This document shows positions 1 through 9,800 of a stretch of DNA of 64,000 bases, in pieces (position 1 is the stretch's first letter; every line of letters begins with the position of its first letter). The DNA is taken from positions 62,001-126,000 of the forward strand of contig JAERTG010000142.1 of the NCBI GenBank assembly GCA_016845065.1, read 5' to 3'. A program made the translations under genes and the position numbers. The stretch is from Fidelibacterota bacterium. GTDB lineage: Bacteria; Fidelibacterota; UBA8477; JABMPR01. Below the pieces are notes generated by a model that saw only the letters and a list, made by a program, of their open reading frames with translations, was not told where the DNA came from and made no database searches.

Positions 1-1929
1 AATACCATATGTGCGAGAATTTGAGATCTGGCAATATTTTAAATGACTTCCAGAGGCACTTTCTCCCATGAACTCTATACCATTCCAACCCTCCGGTCCG
101 CCAATAAATCTAATTGTATCCTGTTCAGAGCCGATCGCCTCTAAAGTTCCATAGCTGATAATTTTGTTTGTGAAACCTATAGATGAGATGACTACTCCAG
201 GAGCAATCGAAAGCATGGAACCTGCAGGTACGATGAGATCACTTGCCAAAACCACATCGCTGGAGATCACACCAGCATGAATACCTCCAATTACACCAGA
301 TGGATAATCACCTGTCCCTGCGAAAGACAGAGTTGTAAATGCTCCCATATCTGCTGTAGTTCCATCTTCATCTTGCCGACTCCAGGGTGCTCCCTCATTG
401 ATACAGGGTGAATTGGACTGCAATCTGTAATCATTAGAATCTGGATCAACAAAAAATGGACTACTGGAAATATTATTCACTCCAGCCCAATAATTGATAC
501 TACTGGTTCCTACAAGGTTAGAGTGATGAAATGTCATCACCTCCCTGGCATCCAAAAGAGGTGCGATACCCTCATTTTGACTATTGCCAATAATTGAGTT
601 CAATACTGAGATCTCGGCATAATCATCAACGTAAATGTTATCACCATCTTCAGTCTCAGCACGATTATCAATAATCGTTGCATTTTGTAGGGTTAGATCC
701 AACGAGTGACCTGCAAATAATCCACCACCATGTGCTCCTGAGGTATTGCCTGCAATAAGCGTACTGGTGATACGCGATCTTCCAGCATCAAGATATATGG
801 CACCACCATATGCATCAAATGAAGAAGTCGTTTCATTGTGGATAATAACAGATTTTGATATGTCAACATTAGAATTTCCCGAGCGTATTGCCCCTCCGAC
901 AAACTGGGCTGTATTACCTATGATTCTGCAGCTATCAAGTGTCAAATCTGTATTTGATACGTATAGCCCACCACCATCAACGGCATGATTATTCAGAAAC
1001 GTTGAATTGGCAATGGTAAGCGATCCATTTTGAAGATCGCATCCAGTATTCTCTGTCAGAATTGCTCCACCTGGTTTTCCAATGTTATTCCCATTTTTGA
1101 AGGTGAGATCAGATATTGAAACATCGAGGTGTGAATTAATCCGCATGATGCCGCTAGTATCACCTCCAATAATAGCAAGGTCTGAATTGGTCTGGCCAAG
1201 TATTGAAACACTTCGATCTACGACAAGCTGACTATCTAGCTGGATACTATCAGATTCAAGAACATCAAAGTGAATTGTCCCGCCGACACCTATCTCAGAT
1301 AAAATTTGTCGCAGAGATCCTGGTCCAGAGTCAAGATTGTTCGTTACGGATAAAGACATGGGAGCATTTATTGAAATGGGGTGATCATTTGATCTAACAG
1401 CATTGAGCCCGGAGGCATCTTCTCGCAATCTATAACCATCCGAGTTCCTTATTGGTCCTAACATATAGTCAATGAAAAAGGTTCCCTCTTGAGAATCCGT
1501 AAATATTTCGATATCTGAGTGTACTCTCCCCTCTGGAACAATGGATGTTACAGTATCCAGACCCACCCACCAGAAGTACCCAGAGGGTGCTGGATCGATA
1601 ATCTCCATAGTATCAGAATACTCTATTGAATATCGAACCCAACCAGGACCTCCTCCATGCTGATAGAAGAGTGAATCATCGACCCCCCAGCCATTTGGCA
1701 GCAACACGCCAAAAAATGGTCTTGAACTTCTATTTTCACCGTGGTGTCCGATCCACTTCTGCATCTGAAAACTGACTGTAAACGAACTTTCGGGATCAGC
1801 TATGTCAGGTTGATGGATGGCTTCGAAAGTACAATTGTTGAAAACGAATAGTACACCAGGCAACAGTAAAACCCGTAATGCTAAAAGTTTGTGTCTGAAT
1901 TTTGTGTTTAATATTGATATGATATTCAT
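1..1929 (-). CDS. Secreted right-handed beta-helix lipoprotein, 3'-truncated by window edge
   Basis: I translated this reading frame by hand. It starts at ATG 1929 and stays open for 643 codons to base 1, so the C-terminus lies outside the window. The N-terminus is basic, then hydrophobic (LLALRVLLLPGVLFVF), then NNC, so it reads as a lipoprotein signal with an imperfect lipobox. After a beta-sandwich-like section (about residues 40-190) comes a motif SLRQILSEIGVGGTIHF, resembling the start of CSLREA/choice-of-anchor beta-helix proteins. Repeated turns follow (GGAILTENT, GGGLYVSNT, GGAIRSGNS, GGAIYLDAG, GGGLFAG), typical of a Pmp-like parallel beta-helix. A second beta-helix begins near residue 550. 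It probably acts on the cell surface or is released. A T9SS tail, as in the 1311-residue protein at 6860, may lie beyond the edge. The Shine-Dalgarno AAAGGAG is 13 nt from the ATG, and an in-frame CTG at 1938 is nearer. Confidence 0.8.
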   Translation of the reverse strand, partial: MNIISILNTKFRHKLLALRVLLLPGVLFVFNNCTFEAIHQPDIADPESSFTVSFQMQKWIGHHGENRSSRPFFGVLLPNGWGVDDSLFYQHGGGPGWVRYSIEYSDTMEIIDPAPSGYFWWVGLDTVTSIVPEGRVHSDIEIFTDSQEGTFFIDYMLGPIRNSDGYRLREDASGLNAVRSNDHPISINAPMSLSVTNNLDSGPGSLRQILSEIGVGGTIHFDVLESDSIQLDSQLVVDRSVSILGQTNSDLAIIGGDTSGIMRINSHLDVSISDLTFKNGNNIGKPGGAILTENTGCDLQNGSLTIANSTFLNNHAVDGGGLYVSNTDLTLDSCRIIGNTAQFVGGAIRSGNSNVDISKSVIIHNETTSSFDAYGGAIYLDAGRSRITSTLIAGNTSGAHGGGLFAGHSLDLTLQNATIIDNRAETEDGDNIYVDDYAEISVLNSIIGNSQNEGIAPLLDAREVMTFHHSNLVGTSSINYWAGVNNISSSPFFVDPDSNDYRLQSNSPCINEGAPWSRQDEDGTTADMGAFTTLSFAGTGDYPSGVIGGIHAGVISSDVVLASDLIVPAGSMLSIAPGVVISSIGFTNKIISYGTLEAIGSEQDTIRFIGGPEGWNGIEFMGESASGSHLKYCQISNSRTYGI

Positions 1930-1993
1930 GTTTTCCAGTTAACTCCTTTGAAATTCAGCACCTTACAAAGGATAGCTAAAGATTGTTTAAATG

Positions 1994-2923
1994 TCAATAT
2001 TCCAAATAATTGTACAAGCCATACCAGGCGCTATTCCATGAGAAGACCATGGATATCAGTGGAATAAAGTTGTGATCCTTGTCCTTGTAGATCGGATCGT
2101 TCTCCAGGTTCTGGGATGGGAACACTGCAATTCCTGTATCAAAATAAAAATTCTGATAGACCCTGATCTTGGCATTCACACCAGCAAAGGCCCCTGAACG
2201 TATCATGTTTGAGTATTCATCAACTTCATTGATATACAAGCGAGCACCAGCTAGCATCTCGAGTTGAAGATGACCAGGCCAGATCTCAGCCTGATAACCC
2301 AGCATAGGACTAATCCTGGAAGGTACCAGGTCTGAAATCAATCTGATTTCCATGGACGATGTGACGATTCCCTGGAAGGGGCGCGACAATTGAATGGGTC
2401 TGGAAACCATGGCAGCTGCAAAACCAGCCATACCACCTTCACAATATGGCACAAATAACTCAGGTAAATCCTTCATTCGGTGGAAACCGTTTTGAATTTC
2501 ATCACCACCGCAATCCCCCTTCCACACCAATCCAAGCTCGGGTTTCACCACAATCCCATTCAATTCATAACGCTTGGAGAGACCACTAAAAATGAGATCG
2601 TAGCGATACTCCTCCTTGCGTGAAGTCACATTATTATAAGTCAAAGCGAGACGCCAGGTATCGAGGTGAAGACGAAAGAACACAGACACAGTTAAAAAGT
2701 CATCAGGTCCAATGTACAAACCCTTTTTACCACGCTCAACGTTCCCCGTGTTGTTGTCATTGATGACAGCCAGGAAGACCTTCAGATCTCTATCTTCATT
2801 CAATCCAATTGAAGGGTTTAAATTTGTGGGCGGGATCTTAGGAAGTGAAGTGCCCCATGCGCTCCAGCATAATAGTAGCAGAAGTAGAAGTCTTCCCCAT
2901 CTCATTGATTGTTTTTGTATCAT
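1994..2923 (-). CDS. Hypothetical secreted protein, probable outer-membrane beta-barrel
   Basis: A 309-residue protein with a clear Sec signal peptide (poly-Leu core, cleavage likely after SAWGTS). ATG 2923 is preceded by AGGGGGTAGT. The mature part is rich in alternating hydrophobic/polar stretches with aromatic girdle residues (FLTVSVFFRLHL, WRLALTYNNV, FYFDTGIAVF) and ends in an aromatic-rich strand, as expected for an outer-membrane barrel. The opening NDNNTG followed by glycine and tyrosine residues faintly recalls LpxR-type lipid A deacylases, but I see no catalytic set and do not assign that function. It opens a run of five co-directional small envelope proteins ending at 6768. Confidence 0.6.
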   Translation of the reverse strand: MIQKQSMRWGRLLLLLLLCWSAWGTSLPKIPPTNLNPSIGLNEDRDLKVFLAVINDNNTGNVERGKKGLYIGPDDFLTVSVFFRLHLDTWRLALTYNNVTSRKEEYRYDLIFSGLSKRYELNGIVVKPELGLVWKGDCGGDEIQNGFHRMKDLPELFVPYCEGGMAGFAAAMVSRPIQLSRPFQGIVTSSMEIRLISDLVPSRISPMLGYQAEIWPGHLQLEMLAGARLYINEVDEYSNMIRSGAFAGVNAKIRVYQNFYFDTGIAVFPSQNLENDPIYKDKDHNFIPLISMVFSWNSAWYGLYNYLEY

Positions 2924-2953
2924 ACTACCCCCTATTTCAAACTTTATTATCTT

Positions 2954-4165
2954 TTAATTCGAATATGAAGCTCCTATACTCCAAAACATCAATCCCAGGA
3001 ATGCTGCACCTGATCCCAGGATACACCCCGTGCTGGAATAAATAGTATTGTAGAAACTGGTCTGTTCACTATATCCATCAATTAAACCAGCACCGTATGC
3101 TTTTGATTTATGAGCCATTTCTGAGGCTGGTGGGCAAGGTCTTAGGTTTCTTGAGGTCTGAACTGCCCAGAAGTTGTAGAAAAAACCCGGTAACAACCAG
3201 GTAGGTTTGGCAGATGCCAGATTTTTCCCTGCTTCGTAACCCTGTTCATAATCCCAACCATTTCTAGGAATTTGAGGACGATACACTAACTGCCAGCTTG
3301 GTTTATTTACAAATCTTTTTCCGACTAAAAATGCTGTAGCAACTGGAACTGCTATGACTGGTAGAATACTCGTTCCTTCATCAAAGCTCATGATGAGCAA
3401 TGGATAGGATAGACAGGAACCACATACTAAACCACAACTTGACCCAACAGCTCCAGCTTCAATATCCTGCCCTTCAGACCAGAGCGAACTGATACTTCCA
3501 AGAGACACCGCTGAATCAGCTCCTAAACCGTAAAACAAGGAGTCATTGTATACCTTCCGAAAATATACCTCCTTCACAGCACCACCATCCAGAACCAGCA
3601 ATACTTTATGGTTCGGCAATAACCTAAAAGCGTCCCATTTCTCCTGCACAACAGCTTCCTTGGGAGTTTGAACTACTTCTTTGGGGTATAAGACTTCACC
3701 TTCTGCATCCAGAATTTGATGGATCACGCGTATGGGTAAATTGTTAATATTCTTTTTCGAGTTTTCGCAAAACTGCACAAAGTCGGCATTCGAGGAGAGA
3801 AATTCGCCTGTGAGTGTGTCCCCATTCACTAGGATAAGTTGATCGGATGCTATTGATTCGAGTACGGCTGCAGGCTCGGATAATTTGTTTGTGGATAGTT
3901 GCTCAGTCTCCTCATCCTCGAATACAGCAACCTCACTTTTGATAGGTCGAGTTCCATAAAACAAGGTTCCTCCCTCTGACGAAAGATATTGAACGACCTT
4001 AAGTGGTAACCTTTGTGATCCTGCAAAGTCGTTAGCATTGAAAACAACATGAGTTTGAGTGAGCTCAATACATGTCCCAAAATAAACCATGTTATTCTTT
4101 GTCCATAGCGTGTCAGTAGCTAACACAGATCCGAATAAGAGTACAATAATCATGATAACTCGCAT
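2954..4165 (-). CDS. Hypothetical envelope protein with three copies of a small beta domain and C-terminal membrane segments
   Basis: A 403-residue protein with a short signal peptide (IMIIVLLFGSVLA). Residues about 19-71, 108-160 and 186-233 look like three divergent copies of one domain of about 50 residues. Each has a strand, a G, a polar turn, a V-x-F strand, then L-P-[LI]-x-V-[IV]-x-x-[IL] and a closing EG-x-[LV]-[FY]-Y. The same pattern occurs once in the neighbour at 4232-5032. The C-terminal half holds hydrophobic segments (around residues 240-290 and 370-400) and a glycine-rich GYEAG region. Function is unknown. The domain may be a small barrel that senses or binds a ligand. ATG 4165 follows GGGGATACAC. 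Confidence 0.55.
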   Translation of the reverse strand: MRVIMIIVLLFGSVLATDTLWTKNNMVYFGTCIELTQTHVVFNANDFAGSQRLPLKVVQYLSSEGGTLFYGTRPIKSEVAVFEDEETEQLSTNKLSEPAAVLESIASDQLILVNGDTLTGEFLSSNADFVQFCENSKKNINNLPIRVIHQILDAEGEVLYPKEVVQTPKEAVVQEKWDAFRLLPNHKVLLVLDGGAVKEVYFRKVYNDSLFYGLGADSAVSLGSISSLWSEGQDIEAGAVGSSCGLVCGSCLSYPLLIMSFDEGTSILPVIAVPVATAFLVGKRFVNKPSWQLVYRPQIPRNGWDYEQGYEAGKNLASAKPTWLLPGFFYNFWAVQTSRNLRPCPPASEMAHKSKAYGAGLIDGYSEQTSFYNTIYSSTGCILGSGAAFLGLMFWSIGASYSN

Positions 4166-4231
4166 GTGTATCCCCTTTCACTCCGGTGTATCCTACTGAG
4201 AACTGACCTAAGCCCTACCTTATTCTTCAAT

Positions 4232-5032
4232 TCAAAAAATATAGCTTAACATAAAAACAAGTGTTGAGCCCTTGTCTTCTGTAACCTCATCGTGTCCATA
4301 GCTGGCATTAATTTGGTTTTTGTAATCGCTTGCATCCCTGGTACTTGACCAGAAATCAAAACCGAAGTTGTTTAGTCGATATCCCGCCCCTATCAGAGAA
4401 AGACTACCTGAGAGGAGACTGGTGCGGCATGATTTGGTGAACTGCTCCTTATAGCGCCCTCTACCAACATAGAATTTCAGCCCAGGGGTTGTAAAGTTTA
4501 TTCCGGCCAATACTTGATATTCACTGCCTTCACAATCACATTCTGATCCTGAGGCATAGCCCAGTGAATACCATCCAGATCTGAAGGCTAGATATCGCAT
4601 CACTGGAATGGTCACAAATAATGAAGTTCCGGACCACTCATCCCCAGCCCCTGGATAGCCTAAGAATAAAAGGCTTCCTCCAACGCGGACCTCACTGAAC
4701 AAGTATCTTTGCGTGAGTTCTATAGGTGAGGGTTTGTATTCAGAATAGTAGCTGTTGTATTCTCTTCTGGATAACTGATGGACAGCATATGGATAAGCAA
4801 CACGTCCATCCCCAAGTTCTAGCTTCTCAATCATTATTGTGGGAAATCTGGTATACAAAGATTCCCCCTTCATAATCACTGTGACTTCGTCATTTGTTAT
4901 GCCTATGAGATTACCTTCATAGACGGGACCTGATTCAATAAAAACAAATACTTGAGACAATACTGCTATTGGAAGTAGTATGGAGAAGCAAAAGAGCCAA
5001 ACAGGCATTAGAGAATTCTTGAGCTTGCTCAT
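4232..5032 (-). CDS. Hypothetical secreted protein: signal peptide, one small beta domain, C-terminal barrel-like region
   Basis: A 266-residue protein. Residues 1-27 form a signal peptide. Residues about 28-80 carry the small domain also present three times in the upstream-facing neighbour (SGPVYEGNLIGI, a V-x-V strand, FPTIMIEKLELGDGRVAYP). From residue 105 on, alternating strands with aromatic ends and a terminal LVFMLSYIF suggest an outer-membrane barrel. A short CDCEG motif near residue 167 holds two cysteines. Its start codon overlaps the stop of the preceding gene by one base (TAATG), so the two are probably translationally coupled. I cannot assign a function. Confidence 0.55.
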   Translation of the reverse strand: MSKLKNSLMPVWLFCFSILLPIAVLSQVFVFIESGPVYEGNLIGITNDEVTVIMKGESLYTRFPTIMIEKLELGDGRVAYPYAVHQLSRREYNSYYSEYKPSPIELTQRYLFSEVRVGGSLLFLGYPGAGDEWSGTSLFVTIPVMRYLAFRSGWYSLGYASGSECDCEGSEYQVLAGINFTTPGLKFYVGRGRYKEQFTKSCRTSLLSGSLSLIGAGYRLNNFGFDFWSSTRDASDYKNQINASYGHDEVTEDKGSTLVFMLSYIF

Positions 5033-5814
5033 TATCGTTTCTTCCCTATGCCGATTTCATACCGGGCATAGATGAGAAAACGAACTAAATAAGCGACATC
5101 ATCTACATAGGTAGATATTCCCTCCGATCTTGGTCCTACTACGCCACGCACACCAATGCAGTAACGGTTTGGCGAGTTTTCCTCATTAAAACAGTAGCCC
5201 CCGCCAAAACCCAAACTTAGTCCCTGTCCGCTGGAGCTTTGTCCCCGGGCAAGGACTGAATGTGGACCCCATGGCCAATCCTCAGTTTTTATAAATTCAC
5301 TATGCAAAGCCTCTTCGTATCGATATCCAATTCCGGCTTCCGCAAAGGGAATCCAACTCTCTAATTCTAGAAGATTCTTCTGGACGCCAGCATATATGTC
5401 CCACGTTTTTTCAAAGTTTTTTAAATATTCATCTCCTTCCTCATAGCTACTGAACTGGACATCGAAGGATGTATAGGAAATGGTGGTATACCACCTGGTT
5501 GGACTGATGAAGCCAATATGTTCCATGGCTTGACTACTATTCAGATGAATGTTGAATTGCAAACCATGCTCACGGAATTCAGCATCACCATCTTCACGTG
5601 GTGAAAGTGTTGAAACTAGCGGTAATTGTAGTTCCATGGCTTTCCCCGTCATGAAACCCGTACCGATGCCAATGTAGAATGGTGGGCTGAAGGAATCATA
5701 AGGGGAAACAGCATAAAGAGAAGAAATCGGTAACAGTGACCAGGGAATCAGGAACATAACCAGGCATTGTTGAATTCGTGGGTGTAAGCGAAAGAACTGC
5801 AAAAGTCCAAACAA
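5032..5814 (-). CDS. Hypothetical secreted protein, probable outer-membrane beta-barrel
   Basis: A 260-residue protein. The start is TTG at 5814: a strong AGGAGG lies 7 nt upstream and overlaps the stop codon of the previous gene, and no ATG gives a complete signal peptide. The hydrophobic segment CLVMFLIPWSLLPISSLYA is the signal peptide. The mature protein shows barrel-like features: FYIGIGTGF, WYTTISYTSFDVQF, PFAEAGIGYRYEEA, LSLGFGGGYCF and a final LIYARYEIGIG strand. It is translationally coupled to the next gene and probably belongs to one envelope operon with 1994-6768. Function unknown. Confidence 0.6.
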   Translation of the reverse strand: MFGLLQFFRLHPRIQQCLVMFLIPWSLLPISSLYAVSPYDSFSPPFYIGIGTGFMTGKAMELQLPLVSTLSPREDGDAEFREHGLQFNIHLNSSQAMEHIGFISPTRWYTTISYTSFDVQFSSYEEGDEYLKNFEKTWDIYAGVQKNLLELESWIPFAEAGIGYRYEEALHSEFIKTEDWPWGPHSVLARGQSSSGQGLSLGFGGGYCFNEENSPNRYCIGVRGVVGPRSEGISTYVDDVAYLVRFLIYARYEIGIGKKR

Positions 5815-5826
5815 GAATCCACCTCC

Positions 5827-6768
5827 TCAATTGAATTGCAGTGACAATATTGGGATTAAAAATGAACGTTCACCTGGTTTTGCAAATAAATTCATTCCCA
5901 TCAGCGAGGGAAAGTGGATTTGTGTATTCAAACCGCCTACAGCTCGAATCGATGTAGTACCTCCCCTGTTTTCTGAATTTAAACTTCGATTAAATGAAAT
6001 AACGCTGGAACCGACCATAAGAATGCTTGCAGGAGCCCAGTATGCCAGATTATCAGGATCGGACATTGGTAGACTTTCAGAATCTACTTTCCAATCGTAC
6101 ATATTCATCATTCCATAGAATGTGAAAGCTGCGAAAGCTGTCCCCATGAATGTTTGTGCAAATGACCCTCCACTATTTCTGATACTACCAAGATAGTAGA
6201 CAGGGTAAGAAGTCATTGCACTCGAGACCCCCAACCACAGTGTTGCAGGACCTGTACCCAGCTCAGGTACCATATACATGAATAAGCCGCTAATTGCGAA
6301 TCCAGCCGCACCACCAATTAGTTCCAGCCAAAGACGTTGAGGACTAACAGTCGTTTTTGTGGTTCTGTTGGGTTTACGGAGATACCCTACAATATTATCT
6401 ATATCCTTCTGGGTTCGGGTGGTTTTCTCAGCAATTATCAGAGTTGCACCTGGATGAGTTTCACAGAGGACATATGATTCAAAATCACTTCCAGGAAGTT
6501 GAACGAAGAATGCATACTTATAGCCTGGATAGGCAGGAAAGAGCTGATATTGATTATTTTCGGACTCATCGATGACGATTCCAACTTCATCTGAAATAGC
6601 AAGCAATTTTCCGGAGTCAATGAAATCAAGGATTTTTAGGATTGCCAGTGAGTCGACGTCGCTTGATGCCACTGAGGGGTGACCAGAAACATCAGGAATT
6701 GCGAAACTGCACAGCCATATGATACTGGTAAAAAGCAGTATCCTGTCCAATCGAATTTCTGGTCTCAT
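5827..6768 (-). CDS. Hypothetical membrane protein with signal peptide and periplasmic N-terminal domain
   Basis: A 313-residue protein starting at ATG 6768 behind GGGGGTGTGAC. A signal peptide (LLFTSIIWLCSFAIPDVSG) is followed by a soluble domain of about 110 residues, possibly a ligand-binding module (KLLAISDEVGIVIDE, then LFPAYPGYKYAFFVQL). Four to five hydrophobic segments follow from about residue 148 (LELIGGAAGFAISGLFMYMV, ATLWLGVSSAMTSYPVYYLG, MGTAFAAFTFYGMMNMY, ASILMVGSSVISF). I recognise no family. It is the first gene of the small-envelope-protein group if transcription starts in the 91-base gap before it. Confidence 0.5.
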   Translation of the reverse strand: MRPEIRLDRILLFTSIIWLCSFAIPDVSGHPSVASSDVDSLAILKILDFIDSGKLLAISDEVGIVIDESENNQYQLFPAYPGYKYAFFVQLPGSDFESYVLCETHPGATLIIAEKTTRTQKDIDNIVGYLRKPNRTTKTTVSPQRLWLELIGGAAGFAISGLFMYMVPELGTGPATLWLGVSSAMTSYPVYYLGSIRNSGGSFAQTFMGTAFAAFTFYGMMNMYDWKVDSESLPMSDPDNLAYWAPASILMVGSSVISFNRSLNSENRGGTTSIRAVGGLNTQIHFPSLMGMNLFAKPGERSFLIPILSLQFN

Positions 6769-6859
6769 GTCACACCCCCTGGTGTAAGGTCTACGCTATA
6801 AAAGAATGTTCCTTTTCGTTTAATCCTGGCAACATTTCAATGAATCACACATGATGAAT

Positions 6860-9800
6860 TTATTTTAGATATACCATTTTAATGCTTTTGCTATAGACCC
6901 CAGCTTCTAGTCGACATAGATAAACCCCAGTACCCACTAACTCGCCAAACATGTTGCTGCCATTCCATTCATAATTAACCCACCCGGCTGGCCGATTATT
7001 TTCCGAATATCTCATGACAACTCTTCCCTGCAGGTCGTAGATAGTCATCCGGATATCAGAGGTCTTGGGTAATCCAAAGCGGATGATAGTCGTAGGATTG
7101 AAAGGGTTAGGATAGTTTTGCTCAAGTGTGAATTCGTCAGGTAAGATTTCATGGCTATCCACACCCACATAAGTTGTTACCTGCGTCGTGTGAGAAAACT
7201 CAGATGTGTTTCCTTCAGTATCCGTTGCCGTGGCAACGATATAATCACCCATTTCGAGGTCAAAATTAGCAACTGGACCTAACACAATGGTCTTTAACCC
7301 CAATTCATGGTTATCACCCGTGTAATAGTTTGAATACAGAAATCTCTGACCCTCCCCATCTTCATCAGATTGAAAAAACTCCACTTTTATCGGGTACTCT
7401 GAATTTTCAAGATCAGAGTCAACCAGGTATTGGATTTTCAGGTCGCCACCATCATCGACACCCACATTGAGTGATTCAGGGAAGTTTTGCAGATGATTGG
7501 GACCTTCATCTCCATCACCAGGATCATTCTCAGTCACACCGTCTGTATACGGAAAACTGCTGGACTGAGAGAGGTCAATGCCAGCTTCACCATTGCTATA
7601 GAAGGAGTTTGCTGATACGGAATTGCTCACCTCTGATGAAGTCAAATTAATACAAACACCAGCATAGATATTATGGGCTATATAATTACCAGCTCCCGGT
7701 TCATCGAGACCAATTACATTGTTGGTCGCAGCTCCAAAGAGTGCAATACCCGAGATGAGGTTTCCAAGTGCAACTGACCTGCTTGGGTCGGAACCAATTA
7801 TATTTCCCAACACCTGATTTCCAGTTGAGCCACCAGTACCTCCGATGCTGATGCCGCCCCTTTCATTGCATGAGATCACGTTTCCACTTCCTGGAGCGGT
7901 TCCACCTATGATGTTATGAGATGCCTCAGCTGTAATGCGAATACCCGCGTTTCCATTCCCCAGCGGGCTTGCACCAGAAACATCCACACCGATGTAGTTT
8001 CCCAATATCTGATTGTCTTGAGTTCCAAGATTCCAGAGGGCTATTCCAAAGCGTGTATTTCCGGATACAATGTTTCTGTCCTCTTCCGTTTCACCTCCGA
8101 TAAGGTTGTTGTGGGAACCGGAGCCAATAACTAACCCATCTCCATCGAAACCATTTCCTATAGCTATAGTCCCGGAGTAATCAGTGCCTATTAAGGTACC
8201 CTTGATCTGGTTTTCGTAAGCTCCATAGAGCCATATCCCCCTCATTCCATTCCCGGAAACGAGGTTTCCATCCCCAATAATATTATGATGGGTTTCTTCG
8301 CCGACATAGATCCCCTCATTATGGTTTGGCAGAGCAAGTGTTCCACTAACATCTGTTCCTATCTTATTGTTCGCCAGGTAACTATGATGGCAATCAAAAC
8401 CTTCATCGATAAGGGAGTACATTCCGACGCCTGAACCTGTATTGCCTGAAATAAGATTTGCAACGACTCGGTTGTAAGGGCCCATTATTTCAATGCCAGT
8501 GTTATTGGAATGGCTTGTCGTACCGCCAATATCAGTTCCTATATAACTATAAATGATCGAATGACCACTGCCCTCCAGTAGGACGCCGGTCCCGTTAAAT
8601 CCGGAAACATTCACACCAATCATCCGCGAAAAAGCGGCTGTCTGCCTGAACACGATGCCATTGGATTCCCCTGAATTCATACCTTGAATCGCCACGGCGG
8701 GACCATTATTCCAATCTGGCTCGGATCGTCCATTTATATCAGCTGGATCTTCAACAGCGGGCAATTCGGTGAGAGGTTGGATATAATGGGGTGGGTCCCC
8801 AGGGATATCAAAAAAAATGATATTGTAACCTGGATATGCATTTGCTTCTTCTATAGCCGCTCTAAGCGTACAATCCCCTGAACCATCATCACAGATTCCG
8901 TCGCCAGGATCCATATCACTTTCATCACCAGTTGAATTCACAGTGAAATTCGGGGTATTCAGTTCAGTATCCAGGAGATATAGTCCACCCCCACCGTCTG
9001 CTACTGCCATGGTCCCATTCTCAAGGGAAAAACCCCTTGCAAATCCACCTGTATTAAAATAGCCAACTTCCTGCGGGTTCGTGGGGTCACCAAAGTCCAA
9101 AACACGCACTCCTTCCCAGGAATCAAGGGCATACACGTAACGACCAAAGGCTTGAACATCCTCTAATCGATTAAAACTGCTGAAAGTCCCTGCACCGACC
9201 GGGATTTGTGGATTTGATACATCAACAGCGTGAATCTCATTCCCGCCTCGATCAGCCAGGAAGGCATATTTTCCAGTAACCGCAACAGACCAACAGTATG
9301 GGGCATCGTAAAAACTGCTTGTATGCTGTGGATTTACTGGATCCCTGATATCTATGATATGCATGCCTCCACCACGGTTGGCCAGGAAGGCAAAACCACC
9401 ATTTATGGCTATCTCATATGCACTTGATGGTAAATCATCCAAAACTCCCAGTAGTTGAATATTATTGGGATCGCCCACATCCAGAATCTGCAGATCTGGC
9501 CATCCAGTGATATACAAGTAGTGACGATAAGCCGTAACTCCAGTTACAAATCCCTCCTCCCAGGTATTCAGGATCTGCATGTTAGTGGGGTCAGAAATAT
9601 CTATGATCTGCAAGTTCCCATCGTTTGTTGCGAACAAGCGATCGCCTCGAATCGAGAGTTTGTTCGGTGCCTCCAATTCAATCTGCCCAACTTGTGCAAG
9701 ACTATCATTCCCAAGTCTCTGAAAGGCACGAATACCGTAGCTTCGATACGAAGCGTACACATAGTCTCCTGAAAATGCAGCATCCAGACTATATCCACCC

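Noticed and set aside
1994-2923. LpxR-type lipid A deacylase
   Set aside because: Only a vague resemblance at the N-terminus; no His/Ser catalytic set was recognised.
7440-8870. Regular repeated sequence that might be read as a CRISPR or tandem repeat array
   Set aside because: Repeats are imperfect at DNA level and match the amino-acid period of a beta-helix.
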